Origin: Chloroflexota bacterium
GTDB lineage: Bacteria; Chloroflexota; Anaerolineae; Aggregatilineales; Phototrophicaceae
Reading direction: 5' to 3'
Assembly (NCBI GenBank): GCA_011525385.1
Contig: WTGF01000122.1
Span: 1 to 64,000 of the forward strand
DNA length: 64,000 bases
A model generated the notes under the pieces. It had not been told where the DNA came from. It did not search any database and saw only the letters and a list, made by a program, of their open reading frames with translations. Positions within the stretch are counted from its first letter, which is position 1, and the number at the start of each line of letters is the position of its first letter. A program made the translations under genes and the position numbers. Positions 51,045 through 60,550 of this stretch are shown here, piece after piece.

Positions 51045-52631
51045 ATGGCGACACTCCTGCGGGACGGCAAGGCCAAACGATCGGAATTCAGTACGCGCTC
51101 CATCTTGCGCCTTGCCGCAACTTACCTGGGATTGGCTGTTCTCGACGCCATGGCCTTTTACCTTGTGTACGTATTTGCCCTCGATGGCGTTTGGGAACTG
51201 GCGATCACCGTTGCTGTTATCACCTTGCTCGTCAATGTCATCAACCTGCGCGGGGATCTCTATCCCTTGCGCTGGATATCACCGGCCCTGGCATTGATGG
51301 GACTGATGGTGGTCTTCCCGATCATTTATACGGTTTATGTATCGCTGACGAATTACGGCGACGGCAATCTCTTGACCAGGCAGCAGGTGCTCAATCTGCT
51401 TGCGGGGGAGACGTACTTGCCGGAGGGGGGGGAGGTCTATGGCTGGGCCCTTTATCAGAACGCTGCCGGGGACTATGCGCTCTGGCTGACCGACGCGGAC
51501 GATGGCTATTTCTTCGCGACCCTCGGCGGATTTGAGGCGGTCAGGTCGGTAGCGGCGGGCGCCGACCTGCCGGGGGAATATCAGGGCTATCGCCGGTTGG
51601 ATCGCGGCGAGGCGCTGCGCGCCAGCCGCCAGGCGCAGGAACTGACGTTTGGGACGGCGGAATTGCAAATCGGCATAGCCGGACGCAAGGAGGCGGGCGA
51701 ATTCGCCCAGCGTTATGTCTACCGCGCGGAGGAAGACGCGGTTTTCGACAACAAAACGTCGACCTTCTTCTACGCCAATTACGAGTCGGGGCAATTCGAA
51801 AACGACGACGGCGATACTTTGCGGACCGGATTCATCAGCGGGACGGGCTTTAAAAACTACGTGCGCTTTGTCACCAGCCCCGCGATCAGCGGACCGCTGC
51901 TGCGCATATTCGCCTGGACGATCGGCTTTTCGCTGGCGAGCGTCGTTTCAACATTTACTGTCGGTCTTTTGTTCGCTTTGCTCATGCAAAACGAAAGGAT
52001 TCCTTACCGAAAAGCCTTCCGCACCTTGCTCATCGTTCCCTATGCGATACCGGCCTTGATTTCGGTGGCCATCTGGAAGGGCATGCTCAATTCCAATCTC
52101 GGGGTCATCAGCAACGCCATCGCCTCGCTCGGCATCCAGCCACCTCCCTTCTTCATTGATCCCGGCTGGTCCAAGTTCGGCATTCTCTTGATAAACCTTT
52201 GGTTAGGCTATCCCTATTTCATGTTGGTGTGCAGCGGCGCGCTGGCCTCCATCCCCTCCGATATGTACGAGGCCGCCGAGGTTGACGGCGCCACCTGGTG
52301 GGAGAAGTTCCATGCGCTCACCCTGCCCATGTTGCTGGTGGCGGTCGGTCCCTTGCTCATCGCTTCTTTCACCTACAACTTCAACAATTTTGTCATCATC
52401 GAAGCCTATAACGAAGGCGGACCGCCTATGGTCGAGTCCGGCACCTTGCCGGCCGGGCATACCGATATCTTGATCAGTTACGCTTATCGCCTCGCCTTCG
52501 GCGGCGGGCGCGGCGCCGACTTTGGCCTGGCTTCCGCCATCACCATCATCATTTTCGTCTTGGTGGCCGGCGTAACGCTGGCGCAATTCCGTCTGACCAA
52601 GGGCTGGGAGGAGACATCAGAAAATGTCTAG
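51045..52631 (+). CDS. Sugar ABC transporter permease (MalF-like)
   Basis: 528 aa from ATG 51045; an upstream ATG at 50952 lies in the hairpin and adds a basic stretch with no membrane span. Three spans near residues 18-105 are followed by a large extracytoplasmic loop of about 165 residues (about 110-275), as in E. coli MalF P2, then five more spans. The coupling loop reads MYEAAEVDGATWWEKFHALTLPMLL. The loop contains ETYLPEGGEVYGWALYQNAAGDYALWLTDADDGYF. With MalG it should form the channel. No ATPase gene is in the operon, so a shared MsmX-like ATPase is needed. Confidence 0.9.
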   Translation: MATLLRDGKAKRSEFSTRSILRLAATYLGLAVLDAMAFYLVYVFALDGVWELAITVAVITLLVNVINLRGDLYPLRWISPALALMGLMVVFPIIYTVYVSLTNYGDGNLLTRQQVLNLLAGETYLPEGGEVYGWALYQNAAGDYALWLTDADDGYFFATLGGFEAVRSVAAGADLPGEYQGYRRLDRGEALRASRQAQELTFGTAELQIGIAGRKEAGEFAQRYVYRAEEDAVFDNKTSTFFYANYESGQFENDDGDTLRTGFISGTGFKNYVRFVTSPAISGPLLRIFAWTIGFSLASVVSTFTVGLLFALLMQNERIPYRKAFRTLLIVPYAIPALISVAIWKGMLNSNLGVISNAIASLGIQPPPFFIDPGWSKFGILLINLWLGYPYFMLVCSGALASIPSDMYEAAEVDGATWWEKFHALTLPMLLVAVGPLLIASFTYNFNNFVIIEAYNEGGPPMVESGTLPAGHTDILISYAYRLAFGGGRGADFGLASAITIIIFVLVAGVTLAQFRLTKGWEETSENV

Positions 52632-53733
52632 CCAAAAGAATCTCAAGCGTGGCAGACCTCGTCCGGCCTTGACACTTGGTTTGGCGATGCAAATCGCGAT
52701 TCTGGTCATCGCCGTGATCTTTGCGCTCTTTCCCGTGGTCTGGATTCTGTCGGCGGCGCTCAATCCCAGCCAATCGATGAACTCACAATCCGTCGTCCCG
52801 CCTCTGCCCGAGACGCGTATTGTCGTGGCAGAGGAAGCCGGCGTATTGTTGGAGATCGCAGCGCCAAACGGCAGCCGCGTTGAGCGCAGCGCAGGTACGA
52901 TTTTGCTGGTCGAAGTGGATGGCGAGCGGGAGGAATTGCGCGCGCCCAAAAACGGATATGTGCAGAATATTCGTCTCCATATAGGCGATTCCTTCGAGGC
53001 GGGCGAGGCCCTGTACGACATCAGTTCCAGTTACTTGATCAATTTTGATACGCTTTTCAATACCGAGCGAAAACCTTATGTGCGCTGGCTGCTCAATTCG
53101 GTAGCTGTGGCCACGATAACCTCGTTCCTGGTGGTGATGGTGACGGCCTTGAGCGCATATTCTTTTTCGCGTTTTCGCTTTAAGGGGCGCCGCAGTTTGC
53201 TCATGTTGATACTGCTGGTGCAGGTCTTCCCTAACTTGTTGGCGATGGTGGCTATCTTTCTCATGTTGCAGCAAATCGGCAATCACATTTCCTTCTTCGG
53301 CTTGAACACGGCGGGCGGACTGATCCTGGTCTATGTCGGCGGCGCTATGGGTATCAATATCTGGCTGATGAAGGGATTCTTCGATTCCGTGCCACGGGAT
53401 ATCGACGAGTCGGCGATGGTCGATGGCTGCGGTCATTGGCAGACCTATTGGCGTCTGATATTTCCGCTGGTCCGCCCGGTTCTGGTTGTCGTCGGCATCT
53501 TGTCTTTCGTGGGTACCTTCAACGAGTTTGTGCTGGCGCGCGTACTCTTGAGAGACAAGGAAAGCTGGACGCTAATGGTCGGGCTCTGGGGCTACATCAG
53601 CGACAATTTCGCCCGCGATTGGGGCATCTTTGCCGCCGGCGCGATCATCGGCGCGATCCCCACCTTGATCATCTATCTGTCGCTGCAAGATCAGATCGTA
53701 GGCGGCTTGACACAAGGTTCGGTCAAAGGCTAA
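52624..53733 (+). CDS. Sugar ABC transporter permease (MalG-like) with a lipoyl-like insertion
   Basis: 369 aa, about 80 more than a standard MalG. It overlaps malF by eight bases. After the first span (about 22-45) comes an extra extracytoplasmic domain at about residues 62-133: EAGVLLEIAAPNGSRVERSAGT, then RAPKNGYVQNIRLHIGDSFEAGEALYDI. That last part has the pattern of a biotinyl/lipoyl (barrel-sandwich) domain, with glycines at the turns but without a lipoate/biotin lysine at the usual place that I can identify. The remaining spans and the coupling loop DIDESAMVDGCGHWQTYWRLIFPL are normal. Such an insertion could help hold the binding protein or pair with the MalF loop. Confidence 0.88.
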   Translation: MSSQKNLKRGRPRPALTLGLAMQIAILVIAVIFALFPVVWILSAALNPSQSMNSQSVVPPLPETRIVVAEEAGVLLEIAAPNGSRVERSAGTILLVEVDGEREELRAPKNGYVQNIRLHIGDSFEAGEALYDISSSYLINFDTLFNTERKPYVRWLLNSVAVATITSFLVVMVTALSAYSFSRFRFKGRRSLLMLILLVQVFPNLLAMVAIFLMLQQIGNHISFFGLNTAGGLILVYVGGAMGINIWLMKGFFDSVPRDIDESAMVDGCGHWQTYWRLIFPLVRPVLVVVGILSFVGTFNEFVLARVLLRDKESWTLMVGLWGYISDNFARDWGIFAAGAIIGAIPTLIIYLSLQDQIVGGLTQGSVKG

Positions 53734-53756
53734 AGCAGATCTTGTCGTTCGTTAGA

Positions 53757-53787
53757 AGAGGGCGCGGCAGGGGCATGCGCGCCCTCT
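53757..53787 (+). terminator. Terminator-like hairpin after malG
   Basis: AGAGGGCGCG (53757-53766) and CGCGCCCTCT (53778-53787) form a perfect 10-bp stem with an 11-base loop, 24 bases after the malG stop. The T-run is short. Confidence 0.75.
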
Positions 53788-53855
53788 CTTGTTGCGGTTA
53801 TAATTCCTCGCTATGCCGATATCATGTTGTCAATCGGGAGTGAGGACATTGGACA

Positions 53856-54740
53856 ATGACGGCGCCATTGTTGGATATTGTGAATCGAGCGATCGGCTTG
53901 GAGTTGGAGCCGGTCACTTACCGCTATGACGAGCGAGACGTCGCGTTGTACGCGCTGGGCATCGGCGCGCCGGCGGATCCCCTGGATCAAGAGGAATTGA
54001 AGTTCGTCTACGAACTTAGCGGCCGCGGTTTCTCCGTTTTCCCGACCTTCGCGCTCATCTACAGTAGAGACTTGCATCATCACTTCTTGTCCGGCGACCT
54101 TGCTGGCATTGTCTATAATCCGATGATGGTGCTTCATGGCGAACAGTATCTGGAGTTGCTCCGCCCCTTGCCGGTTCGCGGGACTGTTAGTACCTCACTC
54201 AGAATCTCGCAGATCTTTGACAAGGGAAGCGGCATGCTCCTCACTATCGAGGGTGAGAGCGCTGACAAATCGGGCAAAACATTGGCATTTTCGCGCTGGT
54301 CGGTCTTCATTCGCGGCTTGGGCGGCTTCGGTGGCGATCGCGGTCCCAGCACAAAGATTGAGTCGCCAAAGACCGCGCCGGATATCGTGCAGGAAGAGAG
54401 GACATCGGAGACCCAAGCCCTCTTGTATCGACTGTCGGGAGACGTCAATCCCTTGCATGCCGATCCGCAAATGGCGGCGATTGGCAATTATGACAAGCCG
54501 ATTTTGCACGGCCTCTGTACTTACGGCTTTGCGGCGCGCGCCATCTTGCGGCATTGCTGCGCCAACGAGCCGCTCCGATTGCGCTCGATAGGCGCGCGTT
54601 TTTCTCAGCATGTTTTCCCGGGCGAAACGTTGCAAACCGAGATTTGGTCTCTTGATGAGAACGAGTTGCATTTTCAGACCAGGGCGCTGGAACGAAACGC
54701 GGTGGTCTTGAGCAATGGCCGGGCGCGGCTGCGGGAGTAG
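53856..54740 (+). CDS. MaoC-like (hot-dog) dehydratase
   Basis: 294 aa of double hot-dog type. The C-terminal half carries the hydratase 2 motif with Asp and His in YRLSGDVNPLHADPQMAAIGNYDKPILHGLCTYGFAARAIL (about residues 192-232). The N-terminal half (LYALGIGAPADPLDQEELKFVYE) is the other hot-dog, without a catalytic pair. Such proteins hydrate enoyl-CoA thioesters (R-specific) in fatty acid or polyketide work. It lies three bases before galT, so both may share a transcript although no functional link is evident. Confidence 0.85.
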   Translation: MTAPLLDIVNRAIGLELEPVTYRYDERDVALYALGIGAPADPLDQEELKFVYELSGRGFSVFPTFALIYSRDLHHHFLSGDLAGIVYNPMMVLHGEQYLELLRPLPVRGTVSTSLRISQIFDKGSGMLLTIEGESADKSGKTLAFSRWSVFIRGLGGFGGDRGPSTKIESPKTAPDIVQEERTSETQALLYRLSGDVNPLHADPQMAAIGNYDKPILHGLCTYGFAARAILRHCCANEPLRLRSIGARFSQHVFPGETLQTEIWSLDENELHFQTRALERNAVVLSNGRARLRE

Positions 54741-55781
<1,041 letters not shown>

Positions 55782-55812
55782 CTGTATCATCCCGCAGTGC
55801 AAAGTCGCGATC

Positions 55813-57495
55813 CTAATCGTTCCACACCGGCTGCATGATGTCTATCACTAATGGATCGCCGTTGTAATCGCAACTGCCGGCTTCCGGAATATAGCCGTCG
55901 CGGATTTCGGGCTGCGGCGCCTCCGGGTTGAAGTAATTGTAGACGTGGCGGGAGATTTCGGCGATCAGCGGCAGCGATTCTTGGAAGTTGAGCCAGCCCG
56001 GCTGATAGAGCATCATAGCAATGACATAGTCGCCGCCCGGCGTGAAGAATAGCGCTGCATTGCCATGTGTGTCGGCAATCCAGCCGTGTTTATGCGCGAC
56101 ACGAGTGCTGGCGGGCACGCCAGCTTTGAGCAGGGCGTCCACCGTGTTGTTGCTCATGACATGGAGGATCTGCCGACATTCTCTCGGCTCTAGGCGATTG
56201 CCAAATGTCTGGACGAGCGGCCCGTCTTCGCGATAGGCGCAACGATAAATGCTCCCCAGCAATGCGCCCGTCTCCGACACTGTCAATTGATTTGACAGAT
56301 CCGGATTGGCTTTGAGCTGGTCGGCGCTGGTCTTCGGCAGGCTGATTGGTCCGGGGGGTGGCTCCGGCGTACCGATGGTGGTAAATGGCGCCGTGATGAA
56401 GGAACGCGACCAGCCCAGCCCTTCATAAAAGCCCGACACAGCTTCGGCGCCGTAATAGCTGTTTCCGCCGCCGAGGATGCTCAGCAGACGGTTTGTGGCG
56501 ACATTTTCGCTGCAGATCATCGTATTGGCGATGTCGGTCGCCAGCGCGATCGACGGCGGCGCTTCCAATTGGGTGTAGAGCGCTGTGAGAATGGCGATCT
56601 TGTTGATGCTGGTGCCGCTAAAGGCGATGTCATCGCCGAAACTGAAAGCCTCTCCGCTTCCCAAATCCATCACAAATAAGGCGCCGAAACGACTGGTTTG
56701 CGGATCGAATCCGCTTTCCAAAACCAGGTTCCACAAGTGATCGGCGAGAATCCGGAAACCGGTGCTGAGCGGAACCTGCTCGCCGCCGCTGCTGATTGCG
56801 GGAGGGGTTGGGCTAAGGGGCGGCAGATTCAGCCGCGTTTGAGAGATCGCTGGCGACCTGAAGAGATCGCCCCTGATGCGCAGCAAGTCGCGCGCGATCC
56901 AGGCCTGCTTGTTGGGCACGCTCTCGAAATATATGCGAACCCAGGGAAACTGCGTATGGTATCCCGTGATATCAAAAACTTGCCCGGCCGGCGCCACGCC
57001 AACGCGCGGATAGTCGATGCCGGGGCCGTAGCGAATGTTCACTTCCCCAATGACTTCTCCGCTAACGCCGAAGCGGGCTGGACTTGGCCTGGGGCTTGCG
57101 TCGAGACTTGGATTCGCATCTGGCGGGGCCGATGGCGATGGATACGTGATCGATGTTGCTGTGGCCGTCGCCGGCGCGTTATCCAATTTCAGATGAGAAA
57201 CAGGCACTCGATCGAGATTGCCGCTGACTGCGACCAGCGTCTCGTATACCCAGCCGATAGGACGGGTCGTTCCTGGCGATCCAAGCAGGAGCCAGGGATA
57301 GAACTGGCTGCGTCCAAGCACGGGATAGGCTGTGCCTGCGGTGATCTCGCCGATCAGCGCCGAATTGATATTGTCGCCGGCGCGCAAGTTCGCCTGCCCC
57401 AGGGCCTGTGCCGAGATCCCAGTTTGCCCCTGGGTGAGAGCGAGGCTGGCAAGCATCAGCAATAACGAGAGGGACCAGACGACCGGCGCGCGCAT
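55813..57495 (-). CDS. Secreted protein with SH3-like domains and a class A beta-lactamase fold
   Basis: 560 aa from ATG 57495; frames extended upstream would run across the tRNA-Leu gene. Signal peptide about 1-20 (TQGQ). Two bacterial SH3-like repeats follow (about 30-90 and 140-200), with LRAGDNINSALIGEI and IRYGPGIDYPRVGVAPAGQVF, separated by a Pro/Ser/Thr linker. The C-terminal domain has SINK (SxxK, in SGTSINKIAILTALY), SENVATN in place of SDN, and KHG in place of KTG in HKHGWIADTHGN. This is the serine hydrolase fold. Many such proteins act on cell wall or small peptides rather than penicillin. Antibiotic breakdown is not claimed. Confidence 0.8.
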   Translation of the reverse strand: MRAPVVWSLSLLLMLASLALTQGQTGISAQALGQANLRAGDNINSALIGEITAGTAYPVLGRSQFYPWLLLGSPGTTRPIGWVYETLVAVSGNLDRVPVSHLKLDNAPATATATSITYPSPSAPPDANPSLDASPRPSPARFGVSGEVIGEVNIRYGPGIDYPRVGVAPAGQVFDITGYHTQFPWVRIYFESVPNKQAWIARDLLRIRGDLFRSPAISQTRLNLPPLSPTPPAISSGGEQVPLSTGFRILADHLWNLVLESGFDPQTSRFGALFVMDLGSGEAFSFGDDIAFSGTSINKIAILTALYTQLEAPPSIALATDIANTMICSENVATNRLLSILGGGNSYYGAEAVSGFYEGLGWSRSFITAPFTTIGTPEPPPGPISLPKTSADQLKANPDLSNQLTVSETGALLGSIYRCAYREDGPLVQTFGNRLEPRECRQILHVMSNNTVDALLKAGVPASTRVAHKHGWIADTHGNAALFFTPGGDYVIAMMLYQPGWLNFQESLPLIAEISRHVYNYFNPEAPQPEIRDGYIPEAGSCDYNGDPLVIDIMQPVWND

Positions 57496-57628
57496 GAAAA
57501 GTCCTAGGGTGATGACGGACGGGAATCGCCGCGAATTATAGCAAAGGCGGCGAGCCGCAGAAAGCCATTGTCGACCGATTGCCATATTGACATTGACTGC
57601 CAAGGGGGTATACTTGTGGCGCTCTCCA

Positions 57629-57712
57629 GCCGAAGTGGCGGAATTGGCAGACGCGCTACGTTCAGGGCGTAGTTCTCTTCGGGGAGTGTGGGTTCGACTC
57701 CCACCTTCGGCA
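57629..57712 (+). tRNA. tRNA-Leu (anticodon CAG)
   Basis: 84 nt without CCA. Acceptor GCCGAAG pairs with CTTCGGC. D arm, anticodon stem CTACG/CGTAG with loop TTCAGGG, a long variable arm (TTCTCTTCGGGGAG region) and T arm GGTTCGACTCC are all present. Anticodon CAG reads CUG. The 3' end is followed by CTG, so CCA must be added. Confidence 0.95.
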
Positions 57713-57717
57713 CTGCA

Positions 57718-57747
57718 AACGAACTCGATCATCTGGTCGAGTTCGTT
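57718..57747 (+). terminator. Terminator hairpin after tRNA-Leu
   Basis: AACGAACTCGA (57718-57728) and TCGAGTTCGTT (57737-57747) make a perfect 11-bp stem with an eight-base loop, starting five bases after the tRNA. Confidence 0.8.
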
Positions 57748-57759
57748 GCTTGTATGGGA

Positions 57760-57786
57760 ACAGCCGCTGGGCGCGTATCCGGCGAA
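57760..57786 (+). repeat. Dispersed repeat E, copy 2
   Basis: ACAGCCGCTGGGCGCGTATCC then GGCGAA, matching 4596-4622 with about two changes. Confidence 0.6.
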
Positions 57787-58176
57787 AGGCTCCCGGGAAT
57801 GTCGCGCTTGCACAAGATAACAAGCATTCTCAGTGAGTCCAAGTAAGTCATGCAACGAAAGCGAGCCTTGTAGGGGCAACCGGCGGTCAGTGTCGGCGGT
57901 CAGTGTCTACGCGACCTACGCGACCAATCTGGTCGCCCGCGGCCGCCGCGACTTGTAGTTTCGGGCGACATGGCACTGCGCGTGGACACAGCAGTTCTGT
58001 CCCCCCTACAGATCGTTGCTTTAGCAAAACTTGCATTACTTTCTCGGTATTACTTCCTTGCGCCAGCGAAGGCGTTTGTATAAAAGATTATTCGCCGAAT
58101 TGTCGGATGATCCAAAGCAAATTATTTGTTCTGTATTATCATGGTGGTTGATCCGGCAGTCTGGACAGCAAGCGCG

Positions 58177-58641
58177 ATGGCTGAAGCGACACCCGACATA
58201 CTTACAACGAAGGAAGGCGACGAGCGACGCTTCTTGGGTCGGCGTTTTTCCAGCGCGCAAATACTGATTGCAGTCATCTTGACGCTGGGATTGCTCTTGA
58301 CGCTTAATTTCAGCGGCCGCATTCAATTGGATCGCGAATTGCAGGGAATCCACGCTGAGGTCTTGGCCGAAATTGCGGATCTGCAAATCGAACAGCAGTC
58401 CCTGGTCGAGGAATTGAAATATGTCAAGAGCGACGCTTATGTGGAATACTGGGCGCGGGACGACGGCAAGATGATCCGCGAGGGCGAAATATTGATCATT
58501 CCCCAAGGCCTTGGGACCAACGACGCGGCCCCTTCAGGAGTTGTGCAATTGGTCGAATTCGTGACGACGGAACCGGAGCCGGAAAACTGGGAACTCTGGT
58601 GGGCGCTGTTTTTTGACGGGGATCCCCCCCAACTCAACTGA
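58177..58641 (+). CDS. FtsB/DivIC-like septum protein
   Basis: 154 aa from ATG 58177 (in-frame ATGs at 58126 and 58141 are possible; no start has a strong ribosome site). A single span at about residues 27-47 (LIAVILTLGLLLTLNFSG) is followed by a short coiled-coil (LQGIHAEVLAEIADLQIEQQSLVEELKYVKS) and DAYVEYWARDDGKMIREGE, the FtsB/DivIC motif around the YIEKxAREK-like element. Such proteins scaffold the divisome with FtsL and FtsQ. An acidic tail of about 40 residues follows. It is not in a division operon here. Confidence 0.75.
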   Translation: MAEATPDILTTKEGDERRFLGRRFSSAQILIAVILTLGLLLTLNFSGRIQLDRELQGIHAEVLAEIADLQIEQQSLVEELKYVKSDAYVEYWARDDGKMIREGEILIIPQGLGTNDAAPSGVVQLVEFVTTEPEPENWELWWALFFDGDPPQLN

Positions 58642-58698
58642 AGGTTTCCCAATTGCGCCAGCCCCACTGACTTGGTTCAACAGCTTGCTCAAATTTGT

Positions 58699-59763
58699 TC
58701 AATTGGTGATGAAGGCTGGTTGTAAGCCGGCGTAGCCGTTCACACGAGCGGGCCTGCGGGCATCGCCGACTTCGAGAACTGTCCCGGGGCGGGCGCCGGC
58801 CGTCTTTATTACGGCCAGGGCAAAGATCTCGCCATCGGGGCTGGCGGCGCTGCTGGTTAGCTTGCCACATTCTTTTCCATCAGAATAGACTGCTGCCGGC
58901 GCGTTCACCAGGTGCGTCAATTCCAAGCTGACCATCACTTTGGCAAGACGCTGTCTGCTCTCCATGCGCGCAATGATTTCCTGGCCCGTGTAGCAACCTT
59001 TTTCGAAGTTGACCTCGTCCCATAAGCCAACTTCGAGGGGAATGTATTCGGGTGATAATTCGGGGCCGGCCGGTCTGCCACTACGTATTCGCAGGGTATT
59101 ATAGGTGAGCGAGCCAGCAGGCTGCAGCGCAAATGGTTGGCCGAGACGCAGAACCTGTCGATGTATGGCTAGCGCGCTCGCAGCGGGACAAATGATGACC
59201 CAGTGCCCGCCGACGATGGATCTGCGCTGCGCCGCCGTTGCATTAGTACGATCGAGCGCGATTTCGTATGCGAAGCAATCCGCTGGCGGGGGCAACTCGA
59301 CGCCGAACTGACCCATAATCCGGCCCGCGTTTGGTCCATGGATCGCGAATTGAGCTGTCGTCAGCGATTGATCTCGAACCGTGACTTTGTCGCTGTAAAA
59401 GATGTTGCGCCGCAAGAGGTCGGAAAGCGCCTGCCCCTGCCCGGGCTCGCTGATCATCAGCAAGCCCCCGGGCAAGTTGTAGCACATCGCTCGAAATAGA
59501 ATACGCGCGTTAGCGTTGGTGAATACCGTGGGACGGCCCTCGAAAACGGACATGCCCAATAGTTCATTTGTCGACATCCGATTGATCAGATTGAAGCGGC
59601 TTTCTCCTTCCAAAAGGATGCGACCCTCGTGAGAGCGATCCAGCAGTATCGCGCCCTCAAGCGCAGCGTGATATTCTGAACGAAGATCGCCGTAATGCAA
59701 GGGAATGCCATCCGCGGCCAGCAGCGCGCCCAGATTCTGATGATATCCGGCAAGTTCATTCAT
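58699..59763 (-). CDS. ygfZ: YgfZ/GcvT-domain folate-binding protein
   Basis: 354 aa with the aminomethyltransferase fold. KGCYTGQEIIARMESR (about residues 253-268) is the YgfZ signature, with Cys in the KGCYxGQE motif. The N-terminal part (GAILLDRSHEGRILLEGESRFNLINRMSTNELLGM) is similar to GcvT. YgfZ-type proteins help keep iron-sulfur enzymes active. A dedicated GcvT role is unlikely without gcvH/P nearby. The gene overlaps the guanylate kinase gene by four bases (ATGA), showing translational coupling. Confidence 0.9.
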   Translation of the reverse strand: MNELAGYHQNLGALLAADGIPLHYGDLRSEYHAALEGAILLDRSHEGRILLEGESRFNLINRMSTNELLGMSVFEGRPTVFTNANARILFRAMCYNLPGGLLMISEPGQGQALSDLLRRNIFYSDKVTVRDQSLTTAQFAIHGPNAGRIMGQFGVELPPPADCFAYEIALDRTNATAAQRRSIVGGHWVIICPAASALAIHRQVLRLGQPFALQPAGSLTYNTLRIRSGRPAGPELSPEYIPLEVGLWDEVNFEKGCYTGQEIIARMESRQRLAKVMVSLELTHLVNAPAAVYSDGKECGKLTSSAASPDGEIFALAVIKTAGARPGTVLEVGDARRPARVNGYAGLQPAFITN

Positions 59764-60386
59764 TGCGGCGCTCCCAGTAATCCCCGTCGCGCAAGTTCTT
59801 TTTCAACGATAGCTCGAGTAGCGGCGATCGCGCCCGCAAGCGCGCCATTGACCACGACGTAGTCGCACTGTCTCTGATAGGGCAACTCCAGTGTCCGGGC
59901 GCGTTCCAAGCGATGATGGATATCGGTTACGCCATCATCGCGCCCTCGCATGCGCCCTTCCAAAACTTTGCTTTGCTCCTCAATGGTCTCCCCCGGAACT
60001 GTGACAAAGACCTGAACGACATTTTCCGGGTAGGCCTGCGCCAGTTTCTCGGCGCCCAAGACTTCAATATCGGCGATTCGCACTTCGGCGTTTTTCAAGC
60101 AGTCCGCAACAGTTTGTCGAGGGATGCCATAGAACTTCCCCGGGGTCACCTCTTGGTGTTCCAATAATTCGCCCTCCGCGATCATGGCCTTAAATTGTTG
60201 GGGGCTGACGAAAAGATGTTCGCGCCCTTGCTTCTCGTTCGGTCGAATGTCGCGCGTTGTCGCCGTTGCCAACTGCTGAATATTGGCGTAATGTTCGATA
60301 ATGGCTTTCATGATGGCGTTTTTGCCAGCCCCGCCGGGTCCGATCATGACCAAGATCAGACCCGGCAGATTCTCGGATGACTTCAC
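59760..60386 (-). CDS. gmk: Guanylate kinase-like protein with altered P-loop
   Basis: 208 aa. The start is GTG at 60386, with AAGGA upstream; the next ATG would cut into the P-loop. Family features: P-loop GPGGAGKN (16-23), TATTRDIRPNEKQGREHLFV (GMP-binding region), ELLEHQEVTPGKFYGIP, and RLERARTLELPYQRQCDYVVVNG. The P-loop has Asn23 where nearly all guanylate kinases have Ser or Thr after the Lys, and EHLF replaces the usual YxF. Guanylate kinase turns GMP to GDP. The changes could reduce activity or reflect a different nucleotide. It is the first gene of the pair with ygfZ. Confidence 0.8.
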   Translation of the reverse strand: MKSSENLPGLILVMIGPGGAGKNAIMKAIIEHYANIQQLATATTRDIRPNEKQGREHLFVSPQQFKAMIAEGELLEHQEVTPGKFYGIPRQTVADCLKNAEVRIADIEVLGAEKLAQAYPENVVQVFVTVPGETIEEQSKVLEGRMRGRDDGVTDIHHRLERARTLELPYQRQCDYVVVNGALAGAIAATRAIVEKELARRGLLGAPQ

Positions 60387-60550
60387 TCTATGCTATCCTT
60401 AGATCAGTTGGCGCTTTGCCCAAGTTTAGCAGGACGGCGGCGCAATCTCCATATTTGCTGGGGGCAGTCTCGACGCAGCGAGCGAGAAGTCGGAGCAAGC
60501 GAGCAGGCAAAATCGCTCGATACACAGTTTGACGATGAAAGGGTGGGACT

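Larger units (their letters stand above)
57713..58176. other. Intergenic region after tRNA-Leu
   Basis: After the terminator come the repeat E copy (57760-57786) and degenerate palindromic-repeat sequence (57841-57990) with several GTCGCC-like arms and CCCCTACAG. AAGTAAGTCATGC at 57841 repeats the phrase near 15172. No gene is supported here. Confidence 0.65.

Noticed and set aside
55813-57495. An antibiotic-resistance beta-lactamase
   Set aside because: SDN is SEN and KTG is KHG, and SH3-like domains precede it; this fits a cell-wall or peptide serine hydrolase rather than a resistance enzyme.
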